The notes beneath the pieces were generated by a model, which searched no databases, was not told where the DNA came from, and saw only the letters and a program-made list of their open reading frames with translations. From the NCBI GenBank assembly GCA_001563335.1, contig LRSL01000109.1:1-64000 (forward strand): DNA of 64,000 nt. Reading direction: 5' to 3'. This stretch comes from Candidatus Thorarchaeota archaeon SMTZ1-45. GTDB taxonomy: Archaea; Asgardarchaeota; Thorarchaeia; Thorarchaeales; Thorarchaeaceae. Every line of letters starts with the position of its first letter. Position 1 is the first letter of the stretch. Shown one piece after another: positions 18,671 through 28,039 of the stretch. The position numbers and the translations under genes were made by a program.

Positions 18671-19186
18671 TCAGTGGAATGATGCGATAATGCTTCTTGC
18701 AATCATCTCAAATGCTTTGTTGACATTCATATCGAGGCGAACAGATGTTTCAATATGGTCTATACCGAGCTGAGCAGCTATATTCTGGCCTTCCTCCGTA
18801 GAAACAACCCGATCCATTGCGAGGTCTGTTTTGTTGCCAACAAGAATGGCTCTGTAATCGTCTAGATTTCTATCAACCTCATTCTTCCATTCAAGGACTT
18901 CGTTAAGTGATTCCCAAGATGTAACATCGTACATGAAAATTACTCCTTGAGCCCCTAAGTAGTAGTTCGCACGTGTTCGTTCAAGAAAGTCTTGAGAGCC
19001 TAGATCCCAGATTTGTAAGTTCACAGAGTCCTCATCAACATCCATTTTCTTGTAGGCAAATCCTACTCCAAGTGTTGGGGAATAATGTTCACGGAATGTT
19101 CCAGTTGAATACCTAATTATGATGCTGGTCTTTCCTACTGATGCTGATCCAACTGTAACTATCTTCAATAGATAGGAGGGACTCAT
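18671..19186 (-). CDS. Ras-like small GTPase
   Basis: A 171-residue single-domain GTPase of the Ras/Rab/Arf type, the class of eukaryotic-signature proteins expanded in Asgard archaea. G1 is GSASVGKTS and G2 is the threonine in YSPTLGVGF. G3 is altered (WDLGSQ instead of WDTAGQ, keeping the glutamine), G4 is GNKTDL and G5 is ETSVR. No C-terminal cysteine motif for prenylation is present, so membrane attachment would need a partner. It lies 76 nt downstream of a longin-like-domain protein on the same strand, suggesting a GTPase/platform pair. Confidence 0.92.
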   Translation of the reverse strand: MSPSYLLKIVTVGSASVGKTSIIIRYSTGTFREHYSPTLGVGFAYKKMDVDEDSVNLQIWDLGSQDFLERTRANYYLGAQGVIFMYDVTSWESLNEVLEWKNEVDRNLDDYRAILVGNKTDLAMDRVVSTEEGQNIAAQLGIDHIETSVRLDMNVNKAFEMIARSIIASFH

Positions 19187-19261
19187 GCACTGTCACCATC
19201 AATCTTTCTTCAACATTCTTAGATAATAGTTGCTCAGATGAAAGCAACTCTGATTTAACCA

Positions 19262-20845
19262 TTAGATTATGATTTCTTTTGGTATTAATATGCCACGTTG
19301 AGTTGCGAGAATTAGAAGAGTCAATTTAGCAGCAGGACCAAGGTTCGCATATTCCACCATTATACGTTCGAAGGTCTCAACGCGATCTCTTCCTACCCAT
19401 TCAGTAGGAAGAAGATCAATTAATGGAGTTCCTGAAGCTGAGCGGATCTGCGTAATACTCTCAGATTTGTAAATAATATGACCTCTGGTTACAAGAATAT
19501 ATGCAAGTTCCTCTAAGGCACTGGACCAGACAATTTGCAACCGACTTGTTTCAATTGGTCCGACATGCGGCTTTGTAGGAGTACTCAAAATCTCTAGCCA
19601 GTATGCAAATTCTTCAAAGCCTCTAAGGTCGAATGCCGAATAGCGTCTTATGATTCGTTGTGAAAAGACTGTTGTCAAGTTTCCTATAAACCGTTCAATT
19701 TTTGTGGGATTTAATGCATTCACAAATTGAGCAAGTATTTTCATCCATTCTCCAAAGAGCATCATTAGCCTTCTTTGATTCAATCCTTCAAGGACCTTGA
19801 AATCAAAATCAACAGACCATTTACCATCTTTCAGTACTAACTGACTGAGAGCTTCTGGTGCTTTGGAGGTCTTCATGACGAATTGTAACCCATTTGTCGC
19901 TTCAGTCACATTGTAGGTCCCTTCAGCCACGCGAATCGCAAGCTCAAGTGCTTCTTTCGCTAGTAGAATGCGCCTTTTTTCTGGTGTAAGCGCTTCGATG
20001 ACTCCAACTTCAATAAGGAAATCTAAAGATCTCAGGAGTTCACTTTCATCATAGCGAGCACCAAGCTCAGCAAGTATCTCCCTCACCGTCCGACGGCCGT
20101 CTATTAGCCCTGCGAGATGTGGTATTACGTCAGCCATATCAGGATGTAGAGTGCGGAGGTCTTGTGTTTCTGCTGATGTGGCTTGAGCATATCTCACAAA
20201 CTGAGTCCCGGTCGTCATAAAGTCATTGAAATTAAACATATTTCGAAACCGTATGACTCGATGTGCCCAAAGTTTTGAAAGATCAAGGACAACTTCGCGA
20301 CGTGACAGACCACTGACCTCGATTATCTCATTTACATTTCTAGTTCCATTTATGTAGTTCATCAAAAGACTAGGAATTGCTTCACGTGATTGTGACTTAG
20401 TTGTGAAATATGGAACCCAAGTTTCACCTAGAAGCCGGAGGGATAGCTTCTCCATAACACGCTCTCCAAATGCCTCCAAGTAGACATCCACAAATGAAGT
20501 TTCGAAGCTGTAGTCAAAAGGATCGACCACTTCAAGCCAGTCAAGTTCAAACTCAGCAAGAAGTGAGTCCAAGATATCGAGAGACTCCTGAGTCAAGCGT
20601 TGAACACTGACTGCAATCATGTTTGTATTGACACCGTTGATTAATGTAAACAATCGAGCACCATAATCAACTTGGACTATAGGAGATTTCTCATCAAAGA
20701 CTTCCTTCGAGAACATGTCGATAGCAGCAAAAAAACTTGAAGCCATAACTGGGTCCATATTGAGTGCCTTTGGATCAAGCTGCATATAGAATCTAGGTGC
20801 ACCACCCTTGTCAGTTATCAGGAGAGCTTCGATTGCATGACTCAT
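19262..20845 (-). CDS. Longin-like domain protein, probable GTPase partner
   Basis: The first 105 residues (IEALLITDKGGAPRFYMQL, ASSFFAAIDMFSKEVF, VQVDYGARLFTLIN) have the strand-helix pattern of Asgard longin/roadblock-type domains that act as GTPase platforms. The remaining 420 residues contain repeated short helical segments resembling winged-helix folds (INGTRNVNEIIEVSGLSRRE near 180; DGRRTVREILAELGARYDE near 250), and no enzyme motif. It is cytosolic, with no signal or membrane span. The ATG at 20845 follows a TTG in frame and sits 8 nt from GGTGAT. It is transcribed with the Ras-like GTPase downstream. The longin assignment is by pattern and needs a structure prediction. Confidence 0.62.
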   Translation of the reverse strand: MSHAIEALLITDKGGAPRFYMQLDPKALNMDPVMASSFFAAIDMFSKEVFDEKSPIVQVDYGARLFTLINGVNTNMIAVSVQRLTQESLDILDSLLAEFELDWLEVVDPFDYSFETSFVDVYLEAFGERVMEKLSLRLLGETWVPYFTTKSQSREAIPSLLMNYINGTRNVNEIIEVSGLSRREVVLDLSKLWAHRVIRFRNMFNFNDFMTTGTQFVRYAQATSAETQDLRTLHPDMADVIPHLAGLIDGRRTVREILAELGARYDESELLRSLDFLIEVGVIEALTPEKRRILLAKEALELAIRVAEGTYNVTEATNGLQFVMKTSKAPEALSQLVLKDGKWSVDFDFKVLEGLNQRRLMMLFGEWMKILAQFVNALNPTKIERFIGNLTTVFSQRIIRRYSAFDLRGFEEFAYWLEILSTPTKPHVGPIETSRLQIVWSSALEELAYILVTRGHIIYKSESITQIRSASGTPLIDLLPTEWVGRDRVETFERIMVEYANLGPAAKLTLLILATQRGILIPKEIII

Positions 20846-20993
20846 CAAGTCATATCACCGGTAGATAACCTCCAGCGTCAATTCATATTAGCTTACCTTG
20901 GCTATAGAATTGACATTGTTTTTATCTCAGAAAACCTTTACAGCATAGATGTGCCTATTTTTAGCTGATTCGCTTGACGGGGTTGATGAATCT

Positions 20994-22130
20994 ATGAAAA
21001 ATTGTCCCAAATGCGGTAGAGCAAACCAGCCTACTAGAAAGTATTGCATTCGTTGCGGAGGACTTCTTCTCTCAGTAGAAAAGAAACCAAAGACCATTGC
21101 TGCCGCGCCTGAGCCAGAAGTAGTACCTGAAGTAAGAGATGCACAACCCCCAACACCGCCACCAAGCGAAGCAAGAGTAACAACAGATGATCAATGGGTA
21201 AAACCAAGCTCAATATCTCGAGACCGAGTTCGAACTGGTTCAGGATTGTCCAAGCCTAAGTCTGAGATGGAAAAAGCCAAGGAGGCATTTGCCAGAGCTG
21301 AGCAAGTCGGCATTGAAGAAAAAGGTGAGGGAATTATTGAAACACGAATGCTTCGTGCTAGTGAGGTTCAGGAATTGATGGGGGATTTAGAGAGTCAACG
21401 ACAGGCAATGGAACCACAACCAACTGCTCCACCTTCAACAGTCCAGCCCGCAGCTAGTGTGCCTCCTGGAGCGATGGGAACGCCCCCTGGATCAGTTCAG
21501 CCAGCACAGTCTTCAACCCCTCCAGGAGCATCACCAATGGCACCTCAACCAACGCCTGTTCAACAGCCAACACCTGGGTCTCTGGAAAAACCTAAACCAC
21601 CACCTGGTCTTGCACCTGCACCAGAACTAAAACCTACAGTACTTACTCCGCCATCATCACAACCTTCACCAGCACCATCTCCACCTAAACATGACCTACC
21701 ATCGAAAAAGCGTATTCCTCAAGTCGATGCAATTATGTCAGAGATACCAGACTCAGATTTTCTAAAGGACACCATTATCAAAGACACGTTCAACGACTTG
21801 ACAAATCAATACACAGAACTATCACAATTCAATTCTGATCTTGATTCAGTCCGTGGTAGACTTGAGTCAGAGGTGCGAGACTATTGGAACCTTGCGGAGG
21901 TTAAGAGAATAAATTTCGAGAGTCTAGAGGAACAAATGCGACTAGCAAAGCAAGAGTGGACTGATGCCACCAAGGTGTTTCAAACTGCTGAGAAGCGCAT
22001 GAAGAATGAGTTATCTTCAAGGGAAAAGCGTATCAAAGAAATTGAGAAGCGAATCGAAAAGACTGAGGACACCATTAGGAAACGCATAAAGGAGCTGGAG
22101 AAAGAAAAGGAGAAAGAAACTCAGTCCTAG
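20994..22130 (+). CDS. Zinc-ribbon protein with proline-rich linker and coiled coil
   Basis: No specific function recognised. An N-terminal zinc ribbon (CPKCGRAN...CIRCGG, residues 4-24) is followed by about 220 residues of low-complexity, Pro/Gln/Ser-rich linker. The C-terminal 110 residues are heptad-rich and highly charged (EKRIKEIEKRIEKTEDTI), consistent with a long coiled coil. The chosen ATG at 20994 begins right before the zinc ribbon and follows a GGGGTTGATGA Shine-Dalgarno region. Such zinc-ribbon/disordered/coiled-coil scaffolds are frequent in Asgard genomes; a scaffolding role is inference. Confidence 0.65.
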   Translation: MKNCPKCGRANQPTRKYCIRCGGLLLSVEKKPKTIAAAPEPEVVPEVRDAQPPTPPPSEARVTTDDQWVKPSSISRDRVRTGSGLSKPKSEMEKAKEAFARAEQVGIEEKGEGIIETRMLRASEVQELMGDLESQRQAMEPQPTAPPSTVQPAASVPPGAMGTPPGSVQPAQSSTPPGASPMAPQPTPVQQPTPGSLEKPKPPPGLAPAPELKPTVLTPPSSQPSPAPSPPKHDLPSKKRIPQVDAIMSEIPDSDFLKDTIIKDTFNDLTNQYTELSQFNSDLDSVRGRLESEVRDYWNLAEVKRINFESLEEQMRLAKQEWTDATKVFQTAEKRMKNELSSREKRIKEIEKRIEKTEDTIRKRIKELEKEKEKETQS

Positions 22131-22259
22131 AATAAGTTGTTAGGGTCACATCGACCTCAAAAGAGTTTCAGAAGTGTCCTGCAAAATTACTCACTTCACA
22201 ATTACCTTATGTGAGTAATATTTCGAAGAGTATCTGAATCAAGTGAGGTGTGATGATGC

Positions 22260-23282
22260 TTGTCTGTTAGTTATCGAGCTTTTCTACTAAGGTTACGGAA
22301 ACTTGCTAAGATTGCACTTAGTGAGTATGGCTTGGAGCGAGCAAAGCTTAGGTTCATCACCTACACTGGAAATGGGTTGTATCAGGTCACTGTTCCTCCA
22401 GGTAACCCTATTATTCCTGGGAAGTACACATTACGATTACATCAACCAGATTACATGACACCTCAGTTCATTATTTCTGAGATGGAATGGTTGTCTGCTC
22501 TATATCAAGAGGGAATAATGGTTCCAAGACCTGTTCGAAGCCTGAAGGAGGATTGGTTGACGAAGGCTGATGGAGGATATGATGTTCCACAAACGAGAGA
22601 GTGCACTCTCATTGGATGGACTGAGGGCAGATTATTGAATAAGAGAATAAGACCCAAGCACTTCAAAGCTCTTGGAAGAGTAATAGGCAGAATGCATGAA
22701 CAGTCTAGAAGGTGGAAGCGTCCAAAAAGATTTGCACGTCCTCACTGGGATTGGGAGGGCCTCTATGGAGATGGGTTCAGTTATGGTGTTCCTGCTACAG
22801 ACGCACGTGAAGCCATTCCAAAGGCTCATCAAGTCGCGTTTAATGATGTATTGAATCGAATACGTGAGGTCAGTGAGCAGATGGGTAAGAAGAAGATTGT
22901 TTATGGGTTGATTCATGCAGATCTTGGATTAACTGACAATGTAGCGTTTCATGCTGGGGAGGCGCGACCTTTCGACTTTGATGACTGTGGTTTTGGATAC
23001 TGGGTGTTTGATTTTGGAGTTGTACTTGGGCAGTATTTCATTGATACTAATGATGCATCACGAACAATACAAGATGCACTGATTTCAGGATATGAGGAAA
23101 CAGCTGACCCAGAGGATATTGGCATTGAGTATCTCAATCTGTTCATGGCGGCACGCATCGCTCAACTCATGTTCTTCTACCAAGCGAGTGGAATGGCTCA
23201 CCCTCAGCATATGGAAGAGTCCAAACAGGGAGTCAACGAACACGCAAAGTATCTGAAGAAAATTCTCAAGAGAATTAGCTAA
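22260..23282 (+). CDS. Aminoglycoside phosphotransferase / homoserine kinase-like kinase
   Basis: Protein-kinase-like fold small-molecule kinase. The catalytic loop is LIHADLGLTDN near residue 215 (HxD...N pattern) and the metal-binding segment is PFDFDDCGFGYWVFDFG near 240. The N-lobe strand YTLRLHQPDY would place the ATP-binding region. It resembles SrkA/YihE-type and type II homoserine kinase-like enzymes, so the substrate could be a small alcohol, a choline-like compound or a protein serine. The start is TTG behind a GAGGTG Shine-Dalgarno sequence. A short copy of its C-terminal end persists near 25.15 kb. Confidence 0.78.
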   Translation: MSVSYRAFLLRLRKLAKIALSEYGLERAKLRFITYTGNGLYQVTVPPGNPIIPGKYTLRLHQPDYMTPQFIISEMEWLSALYQEGIMVPRPVRSLKEDWLTKADGGYDVPQTRECTLIGWTEGRLLNKRIRPKHFKALGRVIGRMHEQSRRWKRPKRFARPHWDWEGLYGDGFSYGVPATDAREAIPKAHQVAFNDVLNRIREVSEQMGKKKIVYGLIHADLGLTDNVAFHAGEARPFDFDDCGFGYWVFDFGVVLGQYFIDTNDASRTIQDALISGYEETADPEDIGIEYLNLFMAARIAQLMFFYQASGMAHPQHMEESKQGVNEHAKYLKKILKRIS

Positions 23283-23341
23283 AGAGCTCGTAACAAACCT
23301 ATTGTCACAAATTCTTAATAACTGCGAGGTGATAAGGTAGG

Positions 23342-24949
23342 TTGGTGGTTATCTTGAAGAGGCGATTGTATGTATTCCTACTATTGGCATTGTTTGCAAG
23401 CCCGATTCTAACTGCCTTTTTGAGTAACACATCTACAGTAACGTACTCAATAATCGAAAGAAAAGTTCTTTCCAATGCGGTTAGCCCGTTTCCAAGAGGG
23501 CCAACTGTAAACATGGTGACTCAAGACTCGGCTGTGATTTTCTGGCGTACGGAGGACTTAACAAACGCTACGGTCAGATACGGGTTGAATGAATCGGTGA
23601 TGGAGATTGTGACAAATTCCACACTTGATAAAGATCATTATGTCAGCTTGAATGAACTTAACATGGATGAGAAATATTACTATCGCGTTATTTCAAACGG
23701 AACAACAAGTCCGCTTTACCACTTCCTTACCGCTCCAGCTGATGGTGACGAATTCAAGATGATTATCATTGGAGATAATCGACCTAGTACAACCGACCCA
23801 GTACAACCTGCCGAATTTGCACAGATGGCTCAGATGATTGTTGCAGAACAGCCACACATTGTCATAATGTCTGGTGATTTTGTTCTGGACGTGTCTGAAA
23901 ATCACGCAGACAATCTCTTGAGATGGGAGCATTTTACTAACATCAGTGATAGTATCGGACACTATGCACCAATCTATGCAGTATTAGGTAATCACGACAC
24001 CGGAGCCAAAACAGGATCACTTAGGTTGGAGTACTACTTCGACTCATTTGTACTATATGATGAGCCATCTACCTATTATTCATTTGACTATGCTGGTGTA
24101 CACTTCACAATGTTGGATTCAGAGCAGTTAGGCTTTGAAGCAAGAATAATCGGCGATCAATTTACCTGGCTTGAGAACGACTTGGAAACAACTTCTAGTG
24201 AGATGAAATTCGTTGTTATTCATCGTCCTCTGTATCCAGTTATACATATCCAAGATGCATACAATGATGTTCCTGCAGCAGAAAGAGAAGCAGTTCAAGC
24301 ATTGTACGAAGAACACAATGTTTCACTATTAATTACTGGACACGATCACTGTTTCAACAGACTCACAGTGAATGGAATTGTCCAAATCATCTCTGGAGGT
24401 GGTGGAGCCCCGTTATACAACCATCCCACTTGGAAAGGCGGATATTACCATTACGTACGTACAAATGTGAGTGCTAGCCACGTCAACATCACAGCAATCA
24501 AGTTGGATGATTCTGTGGGTTACAACTACCAATTACCTTACACAGGACCAATTGAGATCGAGCATCGAATCATTCCAAGTGGTAGTACAAACCCAGTAGG
24601 TACTCTTCCGGTGATTCTCTTCAGTGAGGTGCCAGCAGAGAAGTACTTCTCATGGGACTCGGATGAGAACCAGACTGAATTGACTGGACTTCCCAATTCT
24701 AATGGCGAACACACTCTTGATGTATACGCCTGCAATTCTGATAGTGTTTGGAGTCACGAGTCATTCATGTTCATAGCCACTGGAGGACCTACTACTCCTA
24801 CTACTACTACTACTCCTACTACTACTACTCCTACTACTACTCCCACGGGTGATGGAGCCATTGATCCACTAATTCTCTTTGGTTCCCTTTCAATAGCAGG
24901 AGTAGTCATTGTTGTGGTTGCGGTGATTTGGTTCCGTAGAAAATCATAG
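23342..24949 (+). CDS. Secreted purple-acid-type metallophosphoesterase
   Basis: Cell-surface phosphatase. A signal peptide or anchor occupies residues 6-26 (RRLYVFLLLALF...). A fibronectin-like domain of the purple acid phosphatase N-terminus follows (about 50-125, AVIFWRTEDLTNATVRYG). The calcineurin-like catalytic domain has its metal ligands in IIGDNRP, MSGDFV, LGNHDTG, VVIHRPLYP and TGHDHCFNR. A threonine/proline linker near residue 490 precedes a C-terminal transmembrane helix and a basic tail (RRKS), so the enzyme is likely tethered outside the cell. The start is TTG, with a GTG directly after. Confidence 0.88.
   Translation: MVVILKRRLYVFLLLALFASPILTAFLSNTSTVTYSIIERKVLSNAVSPFPRGPTVNMVTQDSAVIFWRTEDLTNATVRYGLNESVMEIVTNSTLDKDHYVSLNELNMDEKYYYRVISNGTTSPLYHFLTAPADGDEFKMIIIGDNRPSTTDPVQPAEFAQMAQMIVAEQPHIVIMSGDFVLDVSENHADNLLRWEHFTNISDSIGHYAPIYAVLGNHDTGAKTGSLRLEYYFDSFVLYDEPSTYYSFDYAGVHFTMLDSEQLGFEARIIGDQFTWLENDLETTSSEMKFVVIHRPLYPVIHIQDAYNDVPAAEREAVQALYEEHNVSLLITGHDHCFNRLTVNGIVQIISGGGGAPLYNHPTWKGGYYHYVRTNVSASHVNITAIKLDDSVGYNYQLPYTGPIEIEHRIIPSGSTNPVGTLPVILFSEVPAEKYFSWDSDENQTELTGLPNSNGEHTLDVYACNSDSVWSHESFMFIATGGPTTPTTTTTPTTTTPTTTPTGDGAIDPLILFGSLSIAGVVIVVVAVIWFRRKS
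24787..24846 (+). repeat. ACT/CCT triplet microsatellite encoding a Thr/Pro linker
   Basis: About 60 nt consist almost only of ACT triplets interrupted by CCT, which encode runs of threonine with periodic prolines between the phosphatase domain and its membrane anchor. The exact triplet repetition, rather than mixed threonine codons, suggests slippage-prone DNA that may vary in length between strains. Confidence 0.85.
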
Positions 24950-25151
24950 ATGCTTGAAATCATAGAAGATGTGTACTCTTGCACCAAGGGTTCACAAGGG
25001 CTAAGGCGACACAGAGTATTGCAAAACTATGATAGACTCCAAACTACAACCCTATCACACCAACGATTCTTGGTGCGTAGTAGGAAGTATTCATAATTCT
25101 AAATGGTAAATTTTGATTCTCAACGAGCACTTAGACGAAGTTATAAGAGAA

Positions 25152-25208
25152 GTCAATCACCATGCAAAGTATCTGAAACGTATTTTAAAGATCATTAGAA
25201 GAGAATAA
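25152..25208 (+). pseudogene. Relic of the kinase C-terminus
   Basis: A short open stretch ending in TAA encodes VNHHAKYLKRILKIIRRE. It aligns with the last residues of the kinase ending at 23282 (VNEHAKYLKKILKRIS), about 12 of 16 positions identical. No domain precedes it: an in-frame stop lies about 45 nt upstream. It is best read as the leftover of a duplicated or deleted second copy of that kinase. The remainder of the gap 24950-25212 shows no other gene. Confidence 0.55.
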
Positions 25209-25212
25209 GTGA

Positions 25213-26466
25213 TCAGGGTACCAGAAGAAGAAAAGTGAGATACACAATAGTCTGAACTGATGTCAGCGGAATACCTATTTTCGCAAACTCGAGAAATTCT
25301 ATTGTTTCGCCTTGTTTTTCTGCATTCTGAATAATTATTACATTACTTGCAGCACCAAGCACCAGCATATTACCTGCAATTGTACTTCCGGCAGCGAGTG
25401 TCATTAGTTGAACAATTGAAGCCCCATTCGATGAGAATATTGGGACAAACAGCGCAACCAATGGCACATTGGAAATAAATTGGCTCAGAAGAATCCCAAC
25501 GGTAATTATTGTAGGAACAGATGTGAGGTCAAGATTCATGGCTGAGATGAGTTCTTGGAACACTCCACTTTGCCAAACACTTGCCATCAATACAAACATT
25601 GAAACAAAGAATAGCAGGGTTGTCCAATCAATATTCTTCACAATCTCAACTCTTTGCCTACTTAGTAGTAATATTGGTAATGATGCAGCGATTGCGATGT
25701 GCGACAGTTTCATTTCAATCGAAGGAGCGACAACAACAAGTATGACCTTAACTGCAATCAACAGAATGGTCAGCATCAATGCAAGTTTCGATATCTGAAC
25801 TAGTTGATTGTCCGTCTGTATCCCTTCATTTTGATTCTCAACAAGGGATATGTGAAACTCTGATCTAAAGAATATCCGTAACATGATGAATGTTACAAAT
25901 AGACATAGAATTGTTGGTAGCGCAAGATATTGAATGAAAGTAATGAACGGACTAGCAATACTTCCTGAAGAAGCTATGAGAAGGTTCTGAGGGTTACCGA
26001 TTGGACTCATAACACTGCCAGTAGTGACAGCAAATGCCAAAGTCAGCAGAAGCAGCTTGGGAGAAATACCATGCTTCTTTGAAAGCCCAAGAACAAGTGG
26101 CGTACCTATGATTGCCAATGTATCGTTCATGAGAAGTGCAGAAAGTAGTCCTATTGGGAATAGGATTAGAAGAATAAGCTGGTTCGTATCTGTAGCCCGA
26201 TGAAAAATCCTTTGGGCAAGCATATTGAGATATCCACTACGATACATTGACTCTCCCACTACAAACATTCCAAACAAGAAGACAATCACATCAATGTTTA
26301 CGGAATAGATTGCATCCAATGGACTGATTTGGCCCAATAGTAGTACAGCTGCTGCACCCAAGGTCATTGCATGCCAGATTTTAATCCGGATATTTCCAAT
26401 CTTTCTTACAGCAATAAGGAAAAAGACAATTGACAGAATCAGAAGTGAGATGTACTCTGTGGCCAT
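25213..26466 (-). CDS. ArsB/NhaD/SLC13-type ion transporter
   Basis: Polytopic membrane protein of 417 residues with about 10-12 hydrophobic helices. Family landmarks of the ion-transporter superfamily are ALLMNDTLAIIGTPLVLGL near residue 115 and the re-entrant TTGSVMSPIGNPQNLLIA near 150, with the internal repeat FISNVPLVALFVP near 325 and MLVLGAASNVIIIQNA near 375. It probably exports or cotransports anions (arsenite, dicarboxylate) or Na+/H+. Substrate not resolvable from sequence. It is monocistronic, and its 3' end adjoins the kinase relic. Confidence 0.82.
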   Translation of the reverse strand: MATEYISLLILSIVFFLIAVRKIGNIRIKIWHAMTLGAAAVLLLGQISPLDAIYSVNIDVIVFLFGMFVVGESMYRSGYLNMLAQRIFHRATDTNQLILLILFPIGLLSALLMNDTLAIIGTPLVLGLSKKHGISPKLLLLTLAFAVTTGSVMSPIGNPQNLLIASSGSIASPFITFIQYLALPTILCLFVTFIMLRIFFRSEFHISLVENQNEGIQTDNQLVQISKLALMLTILLIAVKVILVVVAPSIEMKLSHIAIAASLPILLLSRQRVEIVKNIDWTTLLFFVSMFVLMASVWQSGVFQELISAMNLDLTSVPTIITVGILLSQFISNVPLVALFVPIFSSNGASIVQLMTLAAGSTIAGNMLVLGAASNVIIIQNAEKQGETIEFLEFAKIGIPLTSVQTIVYLTFLLLVP

Positions 26467-26594
26467 GGAATTCTCAACCTACCGTGGAGCATTTTACGGG
26501 AATACATTTTCTCATAGACTCAAGTATAAGCAATCCTTGAACGGAGATCATGTCTATTAATATTATAACGGGAAAAGAAGGGAATTATCTATCA

Positions 26595-26786
26595 CTAACT
26601 TCTGAAAAGAGCTGTTCCGATTAAATAGAAACCTATGAAACCAATCACCACACCAGTTAAACCAAAATTGACTATCAATCCAGGATTTAGTGTTGGAAAA
26701 TTCCCAAGAAGCGCAATTCCAATTGGAATTATGCTAGCGAGAACAAATGCTCCACCAATACCAAATTCAGTTTCCCTAGATACCAC
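26595..26786 (-). CDS. Small two-helix membrane protein
   Basis: A 63-residue protein with two hydrophobic segments (GGAFVLASIIPIGIALLG and GLTGVVIGFIGFYLIGTAL) joined by a short Asn/Pro-containing loop; the N-terminus is charged (MVSRETEF). The start is GTG. No family recognised. Small two-span proteins of this type are common in Asgard genomes, and the reading frame is clean, but it stands alone between unrelated genes. Confidence 0.5.
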   Translation of the reverse strand: MVSRETEFGIGGAFVLASIIPIGIALLGNFPTLNPGLIVNFGLTGVVIGFIGFYLIGTALFRS

Positions 26787-26976
26787 GTTAGCAGTTCACC
26801 TGGAAAATTGTGGTCTTTGAAAGAATTTGAACTTATTCAACTATTTAATTGGATTCTAGACCCTCCCAAAGCTTGATAGATGCGTTACCACGTTTTTTCG
26901 TGCAGTACAAAGTACTAATAATCCAGAGCAGATGAGTCCTGAAATACATCTAAAAAATAAAGGGAAGCGCTAGTTC

Positions 26977-27930
26977 ATGGTTCAAATAGTATCTAGAAGA
27001 CTCAATTCAGAAGACTACAAAATACTGGCAAAAATCACCAAATCAGCAAGAAAAGATACGCCTGTGGAATCAGAAAAGACGCTTGAGGAGATTCAACAAA
27101 ATATTGAGAAATTATGCACAGATGAGAAATTTCGGAAAATGATCGCTTTCAACGAAGCGGAAAATATAGTCGGTTGGATATACTACTATGTTGGGTTTCC
27201 TCTGATGGCTTTCATTAGTGGATTTCAGCCAATCCTTGATAAAACAGATGAAGCCGACGAGATTGCGTTAGCCCTAATCGAAGCAGCAAAGAAAGATATT
27301 GTGCAACATGGGTTCAGCAGACTGGAGATTGAATTAGTGTTCCCAACTAAGGCACACAGAACATACTCAGAGAGATTTGTTGATCTATATAGAAAGTGTG
27401 GTTTCAAATTTGCTGCGGAAGAAGTGCATATGAAGACGGACCTCACCATCCTTGAATTGCCTAAGATTGATTTGCCTCAGGGATATGTACTGAGGAAGTT
27501 CTCGGAAGTATCTTACGATCAGCTAGAGGGTCCCGGATTCCAATCTTTAAAAGATAGTATGGAGGGTTTGTTTCTCTCCATGAGTCATGCTGAACAAAAA
27601 GTGACTCTAGATTACTTCTTTGACAAGTCTACGAATTACATAGAAGATGCATCATTGATTCTTGAACGTGAAGGCGAGGTCATCGGGTTTATTATCACGC
27701 GTCTAAGAGAGGATGAACCTGAAATTGGACCAATTGGTCTTGTGCCCGAAGCTAGAGGACAAGGACTTGCTAGTTACTTACTTGTTCGTGTGTTAGAGAA
27801 TTTGAAAAATATTGGTTCAACCAGCGTGTATCTTGATACGACAATAACAAATCTTCCAGCTCAAAAGCTCTACAGAAAATATGGCTTCGAAGATGTATAT
27901 TATAAGCAGTTCTACTATTGGTCACCTTAA
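26977..27930 (+). CDS. GNAT family N-acetyltransferase, two domains
   Basis: Acetyl-CoA-dependent acyltransferase. The C-terminal half has the acetyl-CoA motif LVPEARGQGLASYLLVRVLENL (Q/RxxGxG/A variant RGQGLA) near residue 258, followed by LYRKYGFEDVYYKQFY typical of the GNAT end. The N-terminal half has a similar but degenerate layout (ENIVGWIYYYVGFPLM ... YRKCGFKFAAEEVHMKTDL), so this is a tandem GNAT of 317 residues with one probably active domain. The ATG follows AAGGGAAG at good spacing. Substrate unknown. Confidence 0.82.
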   Translation: MVQIVSRRLNSEDYKILAKITKSARKDTPVESEKTLEEIQQNIEKLCTDEKFRKMIAFNEAENIVGWIYYYVGFPLMAFISGFQPILDKTDEADEIALALIEAAKKDIVQHGFSRLEIELVFPTKAHRTYSERFVDLYRKCGFKFAAEEVHMKTDLTILELPKIDLPQGYVLRKFSEVSYDQLEGPGFQSLKDSMEGLFLSMSHAEQKVTLDYFFDKSTNYIEDASLILEREGEVIGFIITRLREDEPEIGPIGLVPEARGQGLASYLLVRVLENLKNIGSTSVYLDTTITNLPAQKLYRKYGFEDVYYKQFYYWSP

Positions 27931-28039
27931 TCAACAATGTGCTATGCTGTGAGTTAGTTTGCGGCACAGACCTCGACATAATTCAAAGTTTGTCCACTTC
28001 TTATATTCATTCCATCTATATTCAAACTGGTGATTCATA

